Positions 51,102-62,787 of a stretch of 64,000 nucleotides of DNA are shown in pieces; the stretch's first letter is position 1; each line of letters begins with the position of its first letter. This DNA is from Delphinapterus leucas (taxonomy: Eukaryota > Chordata > Mammalia > Artiodactyla > Monodontidae). Made by a program: the position numbers and the translations under genes. The notes under the pieces are model-generated. The model saw nothing but the letters and a program-made list of their open reading frames with translations. It was not told where the DNA came from and did not search any database. Location: NCBI RefSeq assembly GCF_002288925.2, contig NW_022098001.1, positions 18,642,370 to 18,706,369 on the forward strand, given 5' to 3'.

Positions 51102-51317
51102 AAAGATCATTAAAAAAACTTTATGTATGTATTGCCCACTTTAAATCATTATCATCAACATTTTAACATTTTGCCATATATGTTTTATTAACCACCATCA
51201 TTCTCCTCCCTCAATTTTTTTTCTGGAGTATTCAAAGAAAATGACGGATGTCCTATAATTCACTCATAAATATCTTAAATACATTCTTAACTTTTAAAAT
51301 ATATTAGCTAGTTTAGT

Positions 51318-51397
51318 CGTAAACAAAAGATACTACTATTATTCCCATTTTACATATGTGTAAACTGAGGCAAATGTTATTGAGTGATTCAAACCCT
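51318..51397 (-). repeat. MIR core, remainder
   Basis: 'ctactattattcccatttta' then catatgtgtaaactgaggc is the reverse complement of the MIR core. It was separated from its 3' end (50788) by older inserted sequence. Confidence 0.7.
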
Positions 51398-51399
51398 GG

Positions 51400-51504
51400 A
51401 GTCTAATGGCCAGCCCCCAAGGTGGCCCCTGACCCCTGCCTCCTGGTATTCATATTTTGTGTAAGTGCCCTCACATGTTACACCAGGGTGGGTCTGGGAG
51501 ACCA
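51400..51504 (+). repeat. MLT1-type LTR fragment
   Basis: 'ggtggcccctgacccctgcc', then tcctggtattcatattttgtgtaa in part, and 'caccagggtgggtctgggag' match the 5' portion of a MaLR LTR, cut off at the insert boundary. Confidence 0.6.
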
Positions 51505-54500
51505 TGCATATATATCTTTTCTAATTGGTGTTTTTGTTTTCTTCAGGAGTGGAATTAGTTCTATTTTTAATTTTTTGAGGAATCTTCATACTGTATTCTA
51601 CAGTGGCTACACCAGTTTACATTTCCACAAACAGTGCATGAAGGTTCCATTTTCTCCACATCCTCACCAATACATGTTATTTATTGTATTTTTGATAATA
51701 ACCATTCTGACAGGGGTGAGGTGATATCTCATTGTGGTTATGCTTTGCATTACCCTGATGATTTGATGTTGAATATTTTTCAAGTACATGTTGATGATCT
51801 GTATGTCTTCTTTGGAAAACTGTCTATTCAGATACTCTGCCCATTATTAATTGGGTTGTTTGCTCTTTTGATGTTGAGTTGTATGAATTCTTTGTTATTT
51901 TGGGTATTAAGCCCTTATCAGACATATCATTTGCAAATATCTTTTCCTATTCAGTACAATGCTTTTTAATTTTGTTGATAGTTTCCTTCACAGGACAAAA
52001 GCTTTTCAGTTTCATTTGTTTATTTTTCCTTTTATTTCCCTTGCCTGAGGAGAAAGATTAATAAAACTTACTAAGGTTGATGTCAAAGAGCCTACTGCTT
52101 GTGTTTTCTTCTAAGAGCTTTGTGGCTTCAGGTCACACATTTAAGTCTTTAATCCATTTGAATTTATTTTTGTGCACAGAGTGAGAGAGTGTCCAGTTTG
52201 ATTATTTTGCATGTAGCTGTCTAGTTTTCTGACCACCATTTATAGAAGAGGCTGCCTATTGCCCACTGTATATTCTTGCCTACTTTATCATAGATTATTT
52301 GACCAAATAAGTGTAGTTTCACTTCTGGGCTCTCTATTCTGTTCCATTGATCTATTTGTCTGTTTTTGTGCCAGTACCATATTGTTTTGATTACTGTAGC
52401 TTTGCAGTATAGTTTCAAATCAGGGCGTGTGATACTTCCAGCTTTGTTCTTTCTCAAGATTATTTTGGCTATGCAGTGTCTTTTGCGTTTCCTTGCCATT
52501 TTAGAATTATTTGTTCTAGGTCAGTGAAAAATGCCATTGGTATTTTGATAGAGATTGCATTGAATTTGTAGATTGCCCTGATTTGTATGGTAATTTTAAC
52601 AATATTAATTCTTCCAACCCAGAAACATGGTATATCTTTCCAGCTGTTTGTGTCATCAGCAATTTATTTCATCAGTGTCTTATAGTTTTCCAAGTACAGG
52701 TCTTTTACCTCTTAGTTCAATTTATTTCAAGGTTTTTTATTCTTTTTGATATGATTTTGAATGGGATTATTTTCTTAATTTCTCTTTCTGATAGTTCATT
52801 GTTAGTGTATATAAATGCAACAGGTTTCTATGTATTAATTTTGTATCCTGCAACTTTACCAAATTCATCGATTAGTTCTAGTAGTTTTGGGGTAGTGTAT
52901 TTAGGATTTTCTATGTACAGTATCATGTCATTTGCAAACAGTGACTTTCTGCTTCTTCCATTTCAATTTTGATCTTTTTTAATTTCTTTCTCTTGTGTGA
53001 TTGCTGTGGCTAGGTTTTCCAATATTATGTTGAATAAAAGTGGCAAGACTGGACATCCTTGTCTTGTTCTTGATCTTGTTCTTAGAGATTTTCACCATTG
53101 AGTATGATGTTACTTGTGGGCTTGTCATATATGGCCCTTTATTATGTTGTGGTATGTGTGTTCCATAACCACTCTGTTGAGAGTTTTATCATAAATGAAT
53201 GTGGAATTTTGTCAAAAGGTTTTTATGTACCTATTTAGATGATCATATGATTTTTATTCTTCAACGTGTTAATATGTTTTATCACATGGATTGATTTATG
53301 GATATTGAACCATCCTTCCATCCCTGGGATAAATCTCACTTGATCATGGCATGAACTTTTAGATGTATTGTTGAATTTGGTTTGCTAAAATTTTGTTGAG
53401 GATTTTTACATTTATGTTCTTCAGTGATATTGGCCTGTAATTTTATTTTTTTGTGATATCTTTTTGGGTTTTGGCATCAGGGTGATGCTGGTCCTATAGA
53501 ATAAGTTTGGAAATGTTTCTTCCTCTGCAATTGTTTGGAATTGTTTGCAATAGATAGGTGTTAACTCTTCTCTAAATGTTTGGTATAATTCATCTGTGAG
53601 GGCTGAACTTTTGTTTGTCAGGAGTATTTTTTATTACTGATTCAACTTCATTAAGAGTAGTTGGTCTGCTCATATTGTCTATTTCCTCCTCGTTCACTCT
53701 TGAGAGATTGTACATTTCTAGACATAAGCTTTCTTCAAAATTGTCCACTTTATTGGCAATTGTTCATAGTAATTAATATCTTATGATCCTTTGTATATCT
53801 GTGATGTTGGCTGTAACTTCTCTTCTTTCATTTCTGTTTTATTGATTTAGACCCTCTCTCTCTTTTACTTGATGAGACTGTTAAAGGTTTATCAATTTTG
53901 TTTTCCTTTTCAAAGAACGGCTCTTAGTTTCATTTATCTTTTTTTTCTTTTTTAGTCTATTTAATTTCTTTCTGATCTGATATTTATGATATTTATGATT
54001 TGTTTCTTCTACTAACTTTGGGTTTCTTTTATTCTTCTTTTTCTAGTTCCTTTAGGTGTCAGATTATGTTGCTTATTTAAGATTTTTCTTGTTCCCTGAG
54101 GCAGGCTTGTATCACTGTAAACTTCCCTCTTAGAACTCCTTTTGTTGCATCTCATAGATTTTGGATTATTATATTTTCATAGTCATTTGTCTTCAGGTAT
54201 TTTTAAATTTCTTTGATTTCTTCAGTGAACCTTTGGTTCTTTAGTGGCATTTTGTTTAGCCTCCACGTGTTTGTGTTTTTTGCAGTTTTTCTCTTTTAGT
54301 TGATTTCTAGTCTCAGAGTGCTGTGGTCAGAAAATATGCTTGACATGATCTCAATTTTCTTAAATATACTGAGACTTGTTTTGTGACTGAGCATGTGATC
54401 TATCCTGGAGAATGTTCCATATGCACTTGAAAAGAAAGTGTGTTTTGCTGTTTGGGGATGAAATGGACATTTGTCCTAAAGTGTCATTTAAGGCCAATGT

Positions 54501-55480
54501 TTCCTTATTGATTTTCTGTCTGAATGATCTGTCCATTGATCTAAGTAGGGTGTCAAAGGCTCTTACTAACATTTTGTTAGTGTCAGTTTCTCTTCTTATG
54601 CCTGTTGATATTTCCTATGTAATTAGGTGCTTCCATGTTGGGTGCATATATATTTATAATTGCTGTATCCTCTTCTTTGATTGTTCCCTTGATCATTATG
54701 TAATGTCCTTCCTTGTCTCTTGTTACAATCATTGTTTTAAAGTCTATTTTTTCTTATATAAATATTGCCACCCTGGCTTTCTTTTCATTTCCTTTTGCAT
54801 GGAATACATTTTCCCATCCCCTCACTTTCAGTCTTTGTGTGTCTTTAGATCTGATGTGAGTCTCTCATAGGCAGCATAGATATGGGTCTTGTTTTTGAAT
54901 CCATTCAGCCTCTCTATGTCCTTTGATTGGAACATTTCATCCATTTACAATTATTGATACGTAGGTAACTATTGCTGTTTTGTTAATTGTTTTTGGTCTG
55001 TTTTTGCAGTTCTTTATTACTTTTTCTTTTGCACTCTTCCAAGGTAATTTAATGACAATTGTTAGGGTTATGTTTGTATTCCTTTCTATTTTTTGTGTAT
55101 CTATTATAGATTTTTGGTTTGTGATTATTGTAAGGTTTCTATGTAGCCATCTATGTATGTATGTACGTATCTATGATTCATTTAAGAAGCTGATCTCTTA
55201 ATTTCAAATATATTTTAACTACCATACATTTTTACTGCCACCCACATCACATTTACTGTTTTTGACATCATATTTTTGTCTTCTGTACCCCTTAGATAAG
55301 GGATTTATTGTGGACAGGTATGATTTTACTACTTATGTCTTTTAACCTTCCTCCTAGCTTTATATCTGGTTGATTTACTACCTTTACTGTAATTTGCTTT
55401 TAACAATGAGATTTTTCCTTTTATACTTTTAATATTTCTAGTTTTGGCCATTGTGTTTCACTTAGAGAAGTTCCTTTAAC
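51505..55480 (-). pseudogene. L1-D ORF2 relic
   Basis: Minus-strand fragments such as 52221-52499 (WNRIESPE) and 54360-54572 (the DRSFRQKINKETLALNDTL-type endonuclease block) show ORF2, with many stops. The plus-strand frames (51422-52061, 52583-52972, 54412-54870) are antisense shadows. Confidence 0.75.
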
Positions 55481-55489
55481 ATTTCTTGT

Positions 55490-55795
55490 AAAACTGGTTT
55501 GGTGGTGCTGAACTCTTTTTGCATTTGCTTGTCTGTAAAAATTTTCATCTCTCCTTCAAATCTGGAGTAAGCCTGGCCAGATAGAGTTTCTTGTTGTAGG
55601 TTTTTCCCTTTCATCACTTAAAATATATCATGCCACTCCCTTCCAGCCTGCAGTGTTCCTCCTCAAAAGCGAACTGATTGATAGACTTATGGGAGTTCCC
55701 TTGTATGTAACTTGTTGCTTTTTCCTTGCTGCTTTTAATAGTGTCTCTTTAATTTTTGTCATTTTAATTATGTGTCTTGGTGTGTGTCCTAATGC
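55490..55795 (-). pseudogene. L1-D ORF1 C-terminal relic
   Basis: Minus reading gives HTPRHIIKMTKIKETLLKAA, the ORF1p C-terminal domain start, then a broken tail. Upstream coding sequence is missing. Confidence 0.7.
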
Positions 55796-56045
55796 AACCA
55801 GCCTCCTGGTAGGTGGGGCTGTTTCTCCAACTGGATATTTTTGTTTCTTGAGATCTGCTAGTACTGGTTTCACAGACTTGTCAGTGGGTCAGGTCCCATT
55901 GCTAAAAAGCTAGACAGAGGATTCCAAGAGGGCACTTGCCAGCACTTTGTGGCAGAATGGGTTCCAAAAAATGTCTGCAGCCAATGTCTAGGTCCCCAGG
56001 ATGAGCTCCAATTGCCTCCTGGTCTCTAGTAGTTCCACAATAAAA

Positions 56046-56115
56046 AACTATTAAAGTACTAAAGTGTTTGTCACCTCAAACATTACCTTATTTAGCTGTT
56101 TATAGAAGGCATTTA
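56046..56115. other. Short unassigned spacer
   Basis: Between the L1-D 5'-UTR-like sequence and L1-F. Confidence 0.4.
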
Positions 56116-56129
56116 AAGATTCAGTGCAA

Positions 56130-57648
56130 AGGAAACACTCCCATTTACCATTGCAACAAAAAGGATAAAATACCTAAAATGAACCTACCTGAGGAGACAA
56201 AATACCTGTATGCAGAAAACTATAAGAAACTGAAGAAAGAAATAAAAGATGATACAAACAGATGGAGAGATATATCATGTTCTTGGATTGGAAGAATCAA
56301 CATTGTGGAAATGGCTATATTACCCAAAGCAATCTACAGATTCAATGCAATCCCTATCAAACTACCAATGGAAATTTTCACAGAACTAGAACAAAAAATT
56401 TCACAATTTGTATGAATATAAAAAAAGACCCCGAACAGCCAAAGCAATCTTGAGAAAGAAAAATGGAGCTGGAGGAATTAGGCTCCCTGACTTCCGACTA
56501 TACTACAAAGCTACAGTAATCAAGATAGTATGGTACTGGCACAAAAACAGAAATATAGATCAATGGAACAGGATAGAAAGCTCAGAGATAAACCTACGCA
56601 CATATGGTCAACTTATCTTTGACAAAGTAGGCAAGAATATACAATGGAGAAAAGACAGCCTCTTCAATAAGTGGTGCTGGGAAAACTGGACAAGAATGAA
56701 AGAATGAAATTAGAACACTCCCTAACACCATATACAAAAAAAACTCAAAATGGATTAAAGAGCTAAATGTAAGGCCAGACATTATAAAACTCTTAGAGGA
56801 AAACATAAGCAGAACACTCTATGACATAAATCACAGCAAGATCCAAAATAAACAAATGGGACCTAATGAAACTTACAAGCTTTTGCACAGCAAAGGAAAC
56901 CATAAACAAGATGAAAAGACAACCCTCAGAATGGGAGAAAATATTTGCAAATGAAGCAAATGACAAAGGATTAACCTCCAAAATTTATAAGCAGCTCATG
57001 CAGCTTAATATCAAAAAAGCAAAAAACCCAATCCAAAAATGGGTAGAAGGCCTAAATAGACATTTCTCCAAAGAAGACATACAGATTGCCAACAAACACA
57101 TGAAAGGATGCTCAACATCACTAATCATTAGAGAAATGCAAATCAAAACAGCAATGAGGTATTACGTCACACCAGTCAGAATGGCCACCAACAAAAAATC
57201 TACCAAAAATAAATGCTGGAGAGGGTGTGGAGAAAAGGGAACCCTCTTGCACTGTTGGTGGGAATGTAAATTGATAGAGCTACTATGGAGAACAGTATGG
57301 CAGTTCCTTCACAAACTAAAAATAGAACTACCATATGACCCAGCAATCCCACTACTGGGCATATACCCAGAGAAAACCATAATTGCAAAAGAGTCATGTA
57401 CAACAATGTTCATTTCAGCACTATTTACAATAGCCAGGACATGGAAGCAACCGAAGTGTCCATCAACAGATGAATGGATAAAGAAGATATGGCACATTTA
57501 TACAATGGAATATTACTCAGCCATAATAAGAAACGAAATTGAATTATTTGTAGTGAGGTGGATGGACCTAGAGTCTGTCATACAGAGTGAAGTAAGTTAG
57601 AAAGAGAAAAACAAATACTGCATGCTAATACATATATATGGAATCTAA
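56130..57648 (+). pseudogene. L1-E ORF2 C-terminal relic
   Basis: Two open stretches, 56408-56707 and 56866-57600 (244 codons). The second holds the L1 Cys-rich motif C-x3-C-x7-H-x4-C, starting about 57214 ([15 protein letters not shown]). About 50 bp of ordinary ORF2 is missing near 56846, and a stop occurs at 57598 before the usual end. Confidence 0.85.
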
Positions 57649-57771
57649 AGAAAAAATGGTTCTCCAGAACCTAGGGGAAGAACAGGAATAAAGACACAGA
57701 TGTAGAGAATGGTCTTGAGGACACTGAGAGGGGGAAGGGTAAGCTGGGAAACAGTGAGAGAGTGGCATTGA

Positions 57772-57812
57772 CATCTATATCTATATCTATATCTATCTAT
57801 CTATATATATAT
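57772..57812. repeat. (TATC)n/(TA)n microsatellite in the L1-E 3' UTR
   Basis: tatatc and tatc units, then tatata. Confidence 0.9.
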
Positions 57813-59269
57813 ATTACCATATGTAAAATAGATAGCTAGTAGGAAGCAGCTGCATAGCACAGGGAGATCAGCGTTGTGCTTTTTGACCACCTAGAGAGGT
57901 GGGATTGAGAGGGTGGGAGCGAGATACAAGAGGGAGGGTATATGGGGATATATGTATATGTATAGGTGATTCACTTTTTTGTACAGCAGAAACTAATACA
58001 GCAATGTAAAACAATTATACTGCAATAAAGATGTTAAAAAGGGCAAAAAAAGATGCAGTGCAATCCCTATCAAAATTCCAATGACATTTTTCACAGAAAT
58101 AGAGCAAACAATTTTAAAATTTGTATGGACCCACAAAAGACTCCGAATAGCCAAAATAATCTTGAGAAAGAATGAAGTTAGACGTATCACACTTCCTGAT
58201 TTCAAACTATATTACAAAGCTATAGTTATCAAAGCAGTATGGTATTGTCATAAAAACAGACAAGTAGATCAATGAAACAGAATAGAGAACCGAGAAATAA
58301 ACCCATGCACATATGGTCAATTAAGTTATGTAAAGGAGTTTAAGAATATACAAAGGGAAACAGCAGTCTCTTCAATAAATGATGTTGGGAAGCTGGACAA
58401 TGGCATGCTGAAGAACAAAACCAGACCACTATCTTAGACCATACACAAAAATCAACTCAAAATGTATTAAAGATTGGAATATAAGCCTGAAACCATAAAA
58501 CTCCAGCAAGAAACCATATGGGGTAAACTCCTAAACACTGGTCTTGGCAATGACTTTTTTTTAATTTGACAAATTAAAAAATGCAAATGCAAAGACAACA
58601 AAAGAGAAAAAGAGGAAAAAAATGGAGCTACATTAAACTAAAAAGCTTCTGCACAGCAAAGGAAACCATGAACAAATGAAAAGTCAATCTACACAATGGG
58701 AGAAGATATTTGTAAATCATGTATCATGATATATTATATATAATCATATATACATAAGGGGTTAATATCCAAAATATATGAAGAGTTTATACAAGCCAAC
58801 AGCAAAAAAAAAAATAAATCTGTTTAAAATGTCATCAAAGGACATACATTTTTCCACAGAAGACACACATATGGCCAGCAGATACATGAAAGGTACTAAA
58901 CCTCACTAATTAGGGAAATCAAGTCAAAATCACAATGAGATATCACCTCATACCATCAGCATGGCTGTCATCAAAAAAATAAGAAATAAGTGTTGATGAA
59001 GATATGGAGAGAAGGGAATCCTTGTGCACTGTTGGTAGGAATGTAAACTGGTACAACCACTATGGAAAACAGAATGGAGTTTCCTCAAAAAATTAAAAAT
59101 AGAACTGCTATATAATCTAGCAATTCTACTTCTGGGTATATATCCAAAGGAAATGAAATCACTATCTTGAAAAGATATCTGCACCTGCATGTTCAATTTA
59201 GCATTATTAACAACAGCCAAGATATTGAAACACCTTAAGTGCCTATAGAAGGATGAATAAAGAAAGTAT

Positions 59270-59304
59270 GATGTGTGTGTGTATGTATATATACATATAT
59301 ATAT
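59270..59304. repeat. (TG)n(TA)n microsatellite in L1-F
   Basis: tgtgtgtgtgtatgtatatatac, at the same ORF2 position as the L1-B repeat at 37664. Confidence 0.88.
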
Positions 59305-59799
59305 GAATATTATTCAACTATAAAAAGAAGAAATCCTGCCATTTGCAAAAACATGGATGAACTTTGATGGCACTAAGCTAAGTGAAATAGGTCAGATAGA
59401 GAAAGACAAATACGTGCTTATATGTGGGATCTAAAAAAAACCAAACTCTTAGATACAGAGAGCAGGTTGGTGGTTGCCAGAGTGAGCGGTGTGGGGTGGG
59501 GGAAATGGGTGAAGGGGGTCAAAAGGTAAAAACTTCCAGTTAAGATTTAAGTTAAGGGGATGTAACATATAGCACGGTGACTGTAGTTAACAATACTGTA
59601 TTCTATATTTGAAATTATACCCAAGAAAAAAAGAGTGTAATGATGCGAGGCGATAGACGTCAATTAAACTTATGGTAATTATTTTGCAATATATACACAT
59701 ATCAAACCAATATGTTATACATCTTGGACTAATACAATGTTGTGTGTCAATTATTTCTTTATAAAACTGGGGGGAAATGAACTATGGTGATTAAAACAA

Positions 59800-60260
59800 A
59801 CATATCCTCAGTGGAAGATCTACTGGGAAGTAGCCTAAGTAGAATGGCCAGGGGAGATTGTTATCTCAGAAGTCAAGGAGAAGAGAGTTCCAGGAGTTCA
59901 CTATACTGAAGAAAAGCACAATAAGGTATGAAGAAGAACCACTGCAAGTTACACTTACTGTTTTTGGCAACTTTTGAAACAATAGTTTCAGTCCTTTCCT
60001 GAAATTGGAGCCAGGGCAATGCAGGCATAGCATAACAATCACTCTCTGGAGAAATGTGGCATGAAAGGAAGAAATAATGTAGGGCTGTGGAGACTTAGGG
60101 AGATGGACTCAAATGAAGGGAAAAAGTTATATTTACAGGCTGGAACCAAGACACTGAGAGGAAAGAGGAGGTAACAGATGGAGAGACGCCAAGCAGAGAC
60201 AGGAAGAAGGGGTTTGAAGCACAGCTGTAACCTCAAAGCCGAGAAGGCATATTCCTTTCT
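59800..60260 (-). repeat. Possible L2 LINE fragment
   Basis: 'gagaagagagttccaggagt' and 'tgtttttggcaacttttgaa' then acaatagtttcagt resemble the reverse complement of L2 ORF sequence. Diverged and uncertain. Confidence 0.4.
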
Positions 60261-60329
60261 CCAAGCCTAAAAAAAATTTTTTAAAGGCAGAAATCTAATC
60301 AGTTCATAACCATGTCTATTTTCTAGTTT

Positions 60330-60465
60330 AGAGTTTTCTAAATCTGGCTAAGCATTTGGACCACATGAAGAATTTTTAAAATGCAGATTTCCAGGCCAAA
60401 CCCTTAAAGTTCAAGGTGTGGCTTAGGAATCTCTTTAAAGAAGTTGCCAAGGTGATTTTGGTAGT
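60330..60465 (+). repeat. MER20-type hAT remnant
   Basis: 'taaatctggctaagcatttg', 'gaagaatttttaaaatgcag', 'atttccaggccaaaccc' and 'gttgccaaggtgattttggt' follow the order of MER20-type elements. Confidence 0.6.
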
Positions 60466-60604
60466 CAGTCCTTCCCTCTCAATACTCTACCTTTAACACT
60501 TTCTCTCAAATCAAATAAACTATTTCTTAGAAAACTTGCACACCCTTTTTTGTAAATATATAAAAAGCATTGGGAAATTGTCCAAGTTTAAGAAAGTTTG
60601 ATTA
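60466..60604. other. Short unassigned stretch before L1-G
   Basis: No recognised element. Confidence 0.4.
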
Positions 60605-60652
60605 AAGCTCCACAATCAACTTGATATACCCTGCATCTGTGGAATACCTGAA

Positions 60653-61205
60653 TAGACAAGGAATGATCCCAAATTGAAGAGGTGGAATTTAGGAGCGAGA
60701 TCTATGATTTTTTTCCCTTTTCCTCTTTTTGTGAATGTGTACGTGTATGCTTCTGTGTGAGATCTTGTCTGTATACTCTTGCTTCCACCATTTGTCCTAG
60801 GGCTCTATCTGTCCATGGTTTTTTAAAAAAATTTTTTTTCTCAATAATTAATTTTAATTGTAATAACTTTATTATACTTTACCTTCGTTCTTTCTTTCTT
60901 TCTTTCCTTCCTTCCTTCCCTCCTTTAGACAATGAATCACCCCAAATTGAGGAGGTGGTCTCTGAGAGCAAGATTTATGATTTTTCCCCCTTTACCTCTT
61001 TTTGTGAAGGTGTATGTGTATGCTTCTGTGGAAGATTTTCTCTGTATAGCTTTGCTTCCAACATTTGTCCTAAGGTTCTATCCGTCCCGTTTTTTTTTTT
61101 TCTAAATATTTTTTAATTCAGTAACTATATTATACTTTATTTTATTTTTACTGTATCTTCTTTCTTTCTGTCTTTTTTCCTTCTTTCCCTCCTTCCTTCC
61201 TTCCT
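60653..61205 (+). repeat. Tandem duplication in the L1-G 5' UTR
   Basis: Unit 1 (60653-60925) begins 'tagacaaggaatgatcccaa'. Unit 2 (60926 to about 61205) begins 'tagacaatgaatcaccccaa'. Both contain a tttgtgaa(t/g)gtgta(c/t)gtgtatgcttctgtg block, a 'cc(a/t)tttgtcctag' type block, an AT-rich stretch and a pyrimidine tract, in the same order. L1-A has the motif set once, with a different internal repeat. Confidence 0.85.
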
Positions 61206-61318
61206 TCCTCCCTCCCTCCCTCCCTCCCTCCTTTCTTTCCTTCCTTGCTTCTTTCTTCCTTCCTTCCTTTCCTCCTTTCCTTCTTTCTTTCCTCATACTT
61301 CTACTAATTCTCTCTACT
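61150..61318. repeat. Long (CTTT)n/(CCTT)n/(CCCT)n tract
   Basis: About 170 bp of almost pure pyrimidine in the L1-G 5' UTR. The minus frame over it is a Lys/Glu/Arg-rich shadow of the repeat, not a protein. Confidence 0.93.
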
Positions 61319-61837
61319 TTTTCTCCCTTTTATTCTGAGCCGTGTGGATGAAAGGCTCTTGGTGCTCCAGCCAGGAGTCAGGGCTCTGCCTCTGAGGTAG
61401 GAGAGCCAACTTCAGGACACTGGTCAACAAGAGACCTCCCAGCTCCACGTAATATTAAACGGCGGAAATCTCCCAGAGACCTCCATCTTAACACCAGCAC
61501 CCAGCTTCACTCAACGACCAGCAATCCACAGTGCTAGACAACCTATGCCAAACAACTAGCAAAACAGGAACACAACCCCACCCATTAGCAGAGAGGCTGC
61601 CTAAAATCATAATAAGGCCACAGACACCCCAAAACACACCACCAGACGTGAACCTGCCCACTAGAGAGACAAGATCCAGCCTCATCCACCACAACACAGG
61701 CACTAGTCCCCTCCACCAGGAAGCCTACACAACCCACTGAAACAACCTTAGCCACTGGAGACAGACATCAAAAACAACGGGAACTACGAACGTGCAGCCT
61801 GCAAAAAGGAGACCCCAAACACAGTAAGATAAGCAAA

Positions 61838-62729
61838 ATGAGAAGACAGAAAAACACACAGCAGATGAAGGAGCAAGATAAAAATGCACCAGACCTAACA
61901 AATGAAGAGGAAATAGGCAGTCTACCTGAAAAAGAATTCAGAATAAAGATAGTAAGGATGATCCGAAATCTTGGAAGTAGAATGGACAAAATGCAAGAAA
62001 CAGTTAACAAGGACCTAGAAGAAATAAAGATGAAACAAGCAATGATGAATAACGCAATAAATGAAATTAAAAGTACTCTAGATGGGATCAATAGCAGAAT
62101 AACAGGCAGAAGAATGGATAAGTGACCTGGAAGATAAAATAGTGGAAATAACTACTGCTGAGCAGAATAAAGAAAAAAGAATGAAAAGAACTGAGGACAG
62201 TCTCAGAGACCTCTGGGACAACATTAAACGCACCAATATTCGAATTATAGGGGTTCCAGAAGAAGAAGAGAAAAAGAAAGGGACTGAGAAAATATTTGAA
62301 GAGATTATAGTTGAAAACTTCCCTAATATGGGAAAGGAAATAGTTAATCAAGTCCAGGAAGCACAGAGAGTCCCATACAGGATAAATACAAGGAGAAATA
62401 CGCCAAGACACATATTAATCAAACTGTCAAAAATTAAATACAAAGAAAGCATATTAAAAGCAGCAAGGGAAAAACAACAAATAACACACAAGGGAATCCC
62501 CATAAGGTTAACAGCTGATCTCTCAGCAGAAACCCTACAAGCCAGAAGGGAGTGGCAGGACATACTGAAAGTGATGAAGGAGAAAAACCTGCAACCAAGA
62601 CTACTCTACCCAGCAAGGATCTCATTCAGATTTGATGGAGAAATTAAAACCTTTACAGACAAGCAAAAGCTGAGAGAGTTCAGCACCACCAAACCAGCTT
62701 TACAACAAATGCTAAAGGAACTTCTCTAG
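61838..62729 (+). pseudogene. L1-G ORF1, one frameshift
   Basis: ORF1p is the trimeric RNA-binding chaperone of L1. First part 61838-62125 (LPEKEF, heptad coiled coil), then a two-base loss near 62104 shifts the frame. 62142-62729 is open for 195 codons with the RRM start (NIRIIGVPEEEE), the C-terminal domain (REKQQITHKGIPIRL, YPARISF) and the normal stop. Only this one break is seen. Confidence 0.87.
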
Positions 62730-62787
62730 ACAAGGAACACAAGAGAAGGAAAAGACCTATAATAACGAACCCAAAACAATATAGAAA

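Larger units (their letters stand above)
50768..51504 (-). mobile_element. 737-bp duplication-flanked retrocopy of a non-L1 transcript (candidate)
   Basis: The insert splits L1-D and is bounded by perfect 11-bp copies of tgcatatatat (50757-50767 and 51505-51515). Its left end is T-rich (tttcttttttcc), an A-rich tail on the minus strand. AATAAA on the minus strand (50797-50802) lies about 18 nt before that tail and belongs to a MIR. The body holds MIR, unassigned and MLT1 sequence rather than an L1, SINE or known gene. This is the layout of an L1-mobilised polyadenylated RNA. The retrocopy reading is inference. Confidence 0.6.
49789..56045 (-). mobile_element. L1-D: minus-strand L1, split by a 737-bp insert
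   Basis: The 3' end is at the left (tttatttattt tail, 49789) and the UTR and ORF2 C-terminal end run to 50767. It resumes at 51505 in register and runs through ORF2 to ORF1 near 55490. At about 55795 the ORF1 C-terminal part joins sequence resembling an old L1 5' UTR, implying an ORF1 deletion. It is the only large L1 here in the same sense as NECAB1. All frames are broken. Confidence 0.78.
56130..58048 (+). mobile_element. L1-E: 5'-truncated L1 inserted in L1-F
   Basis: It starts in ORF2 (aggaaacactcccatttacc) and ends 'gcaataaagatgttaaaaag' with a short A tail. Target duplication aaagattcagtgcaa/aaagatgcagtgcaa (56115-56129 and 58049-58063), one mismatch. About 1.9 kb. Confidence 0.9.
56116..59775 (+). 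mobile_element. L1-F: older 5'-truncated L1, split by L1-E
   Basis: Its first bases (gattcagtgcaa, to 56129) continue at 58064 ('tccctatcaaaattccaatg'). It runs through late ORF2 to a 3' UTR ('gttaaggggatgtaacatat', 'acaatgttgtgtgtcaatta'). Old subfamily, frames broken; 58081-58275 is the longest remnant. Confidence 0.8.

Noticed and set aside
52583..54870. Hydrophobic plus-strand frames resembling membrane proteins
   Set aside because: They are the antisense of the minus-strand L1-D ORF2. A-rich L1 coding sequence read backwards gives Phe/Leu/Ile-rich shadows.
60682..61296. A 144-codon Phe/Cys-rich plus frame and a Lys/Glu/Arg-rich minus frame
   Set aside because: Both are translations of the duplicated L1 5' UTR and its pyrimidine tract, with no start context or conserved domain.
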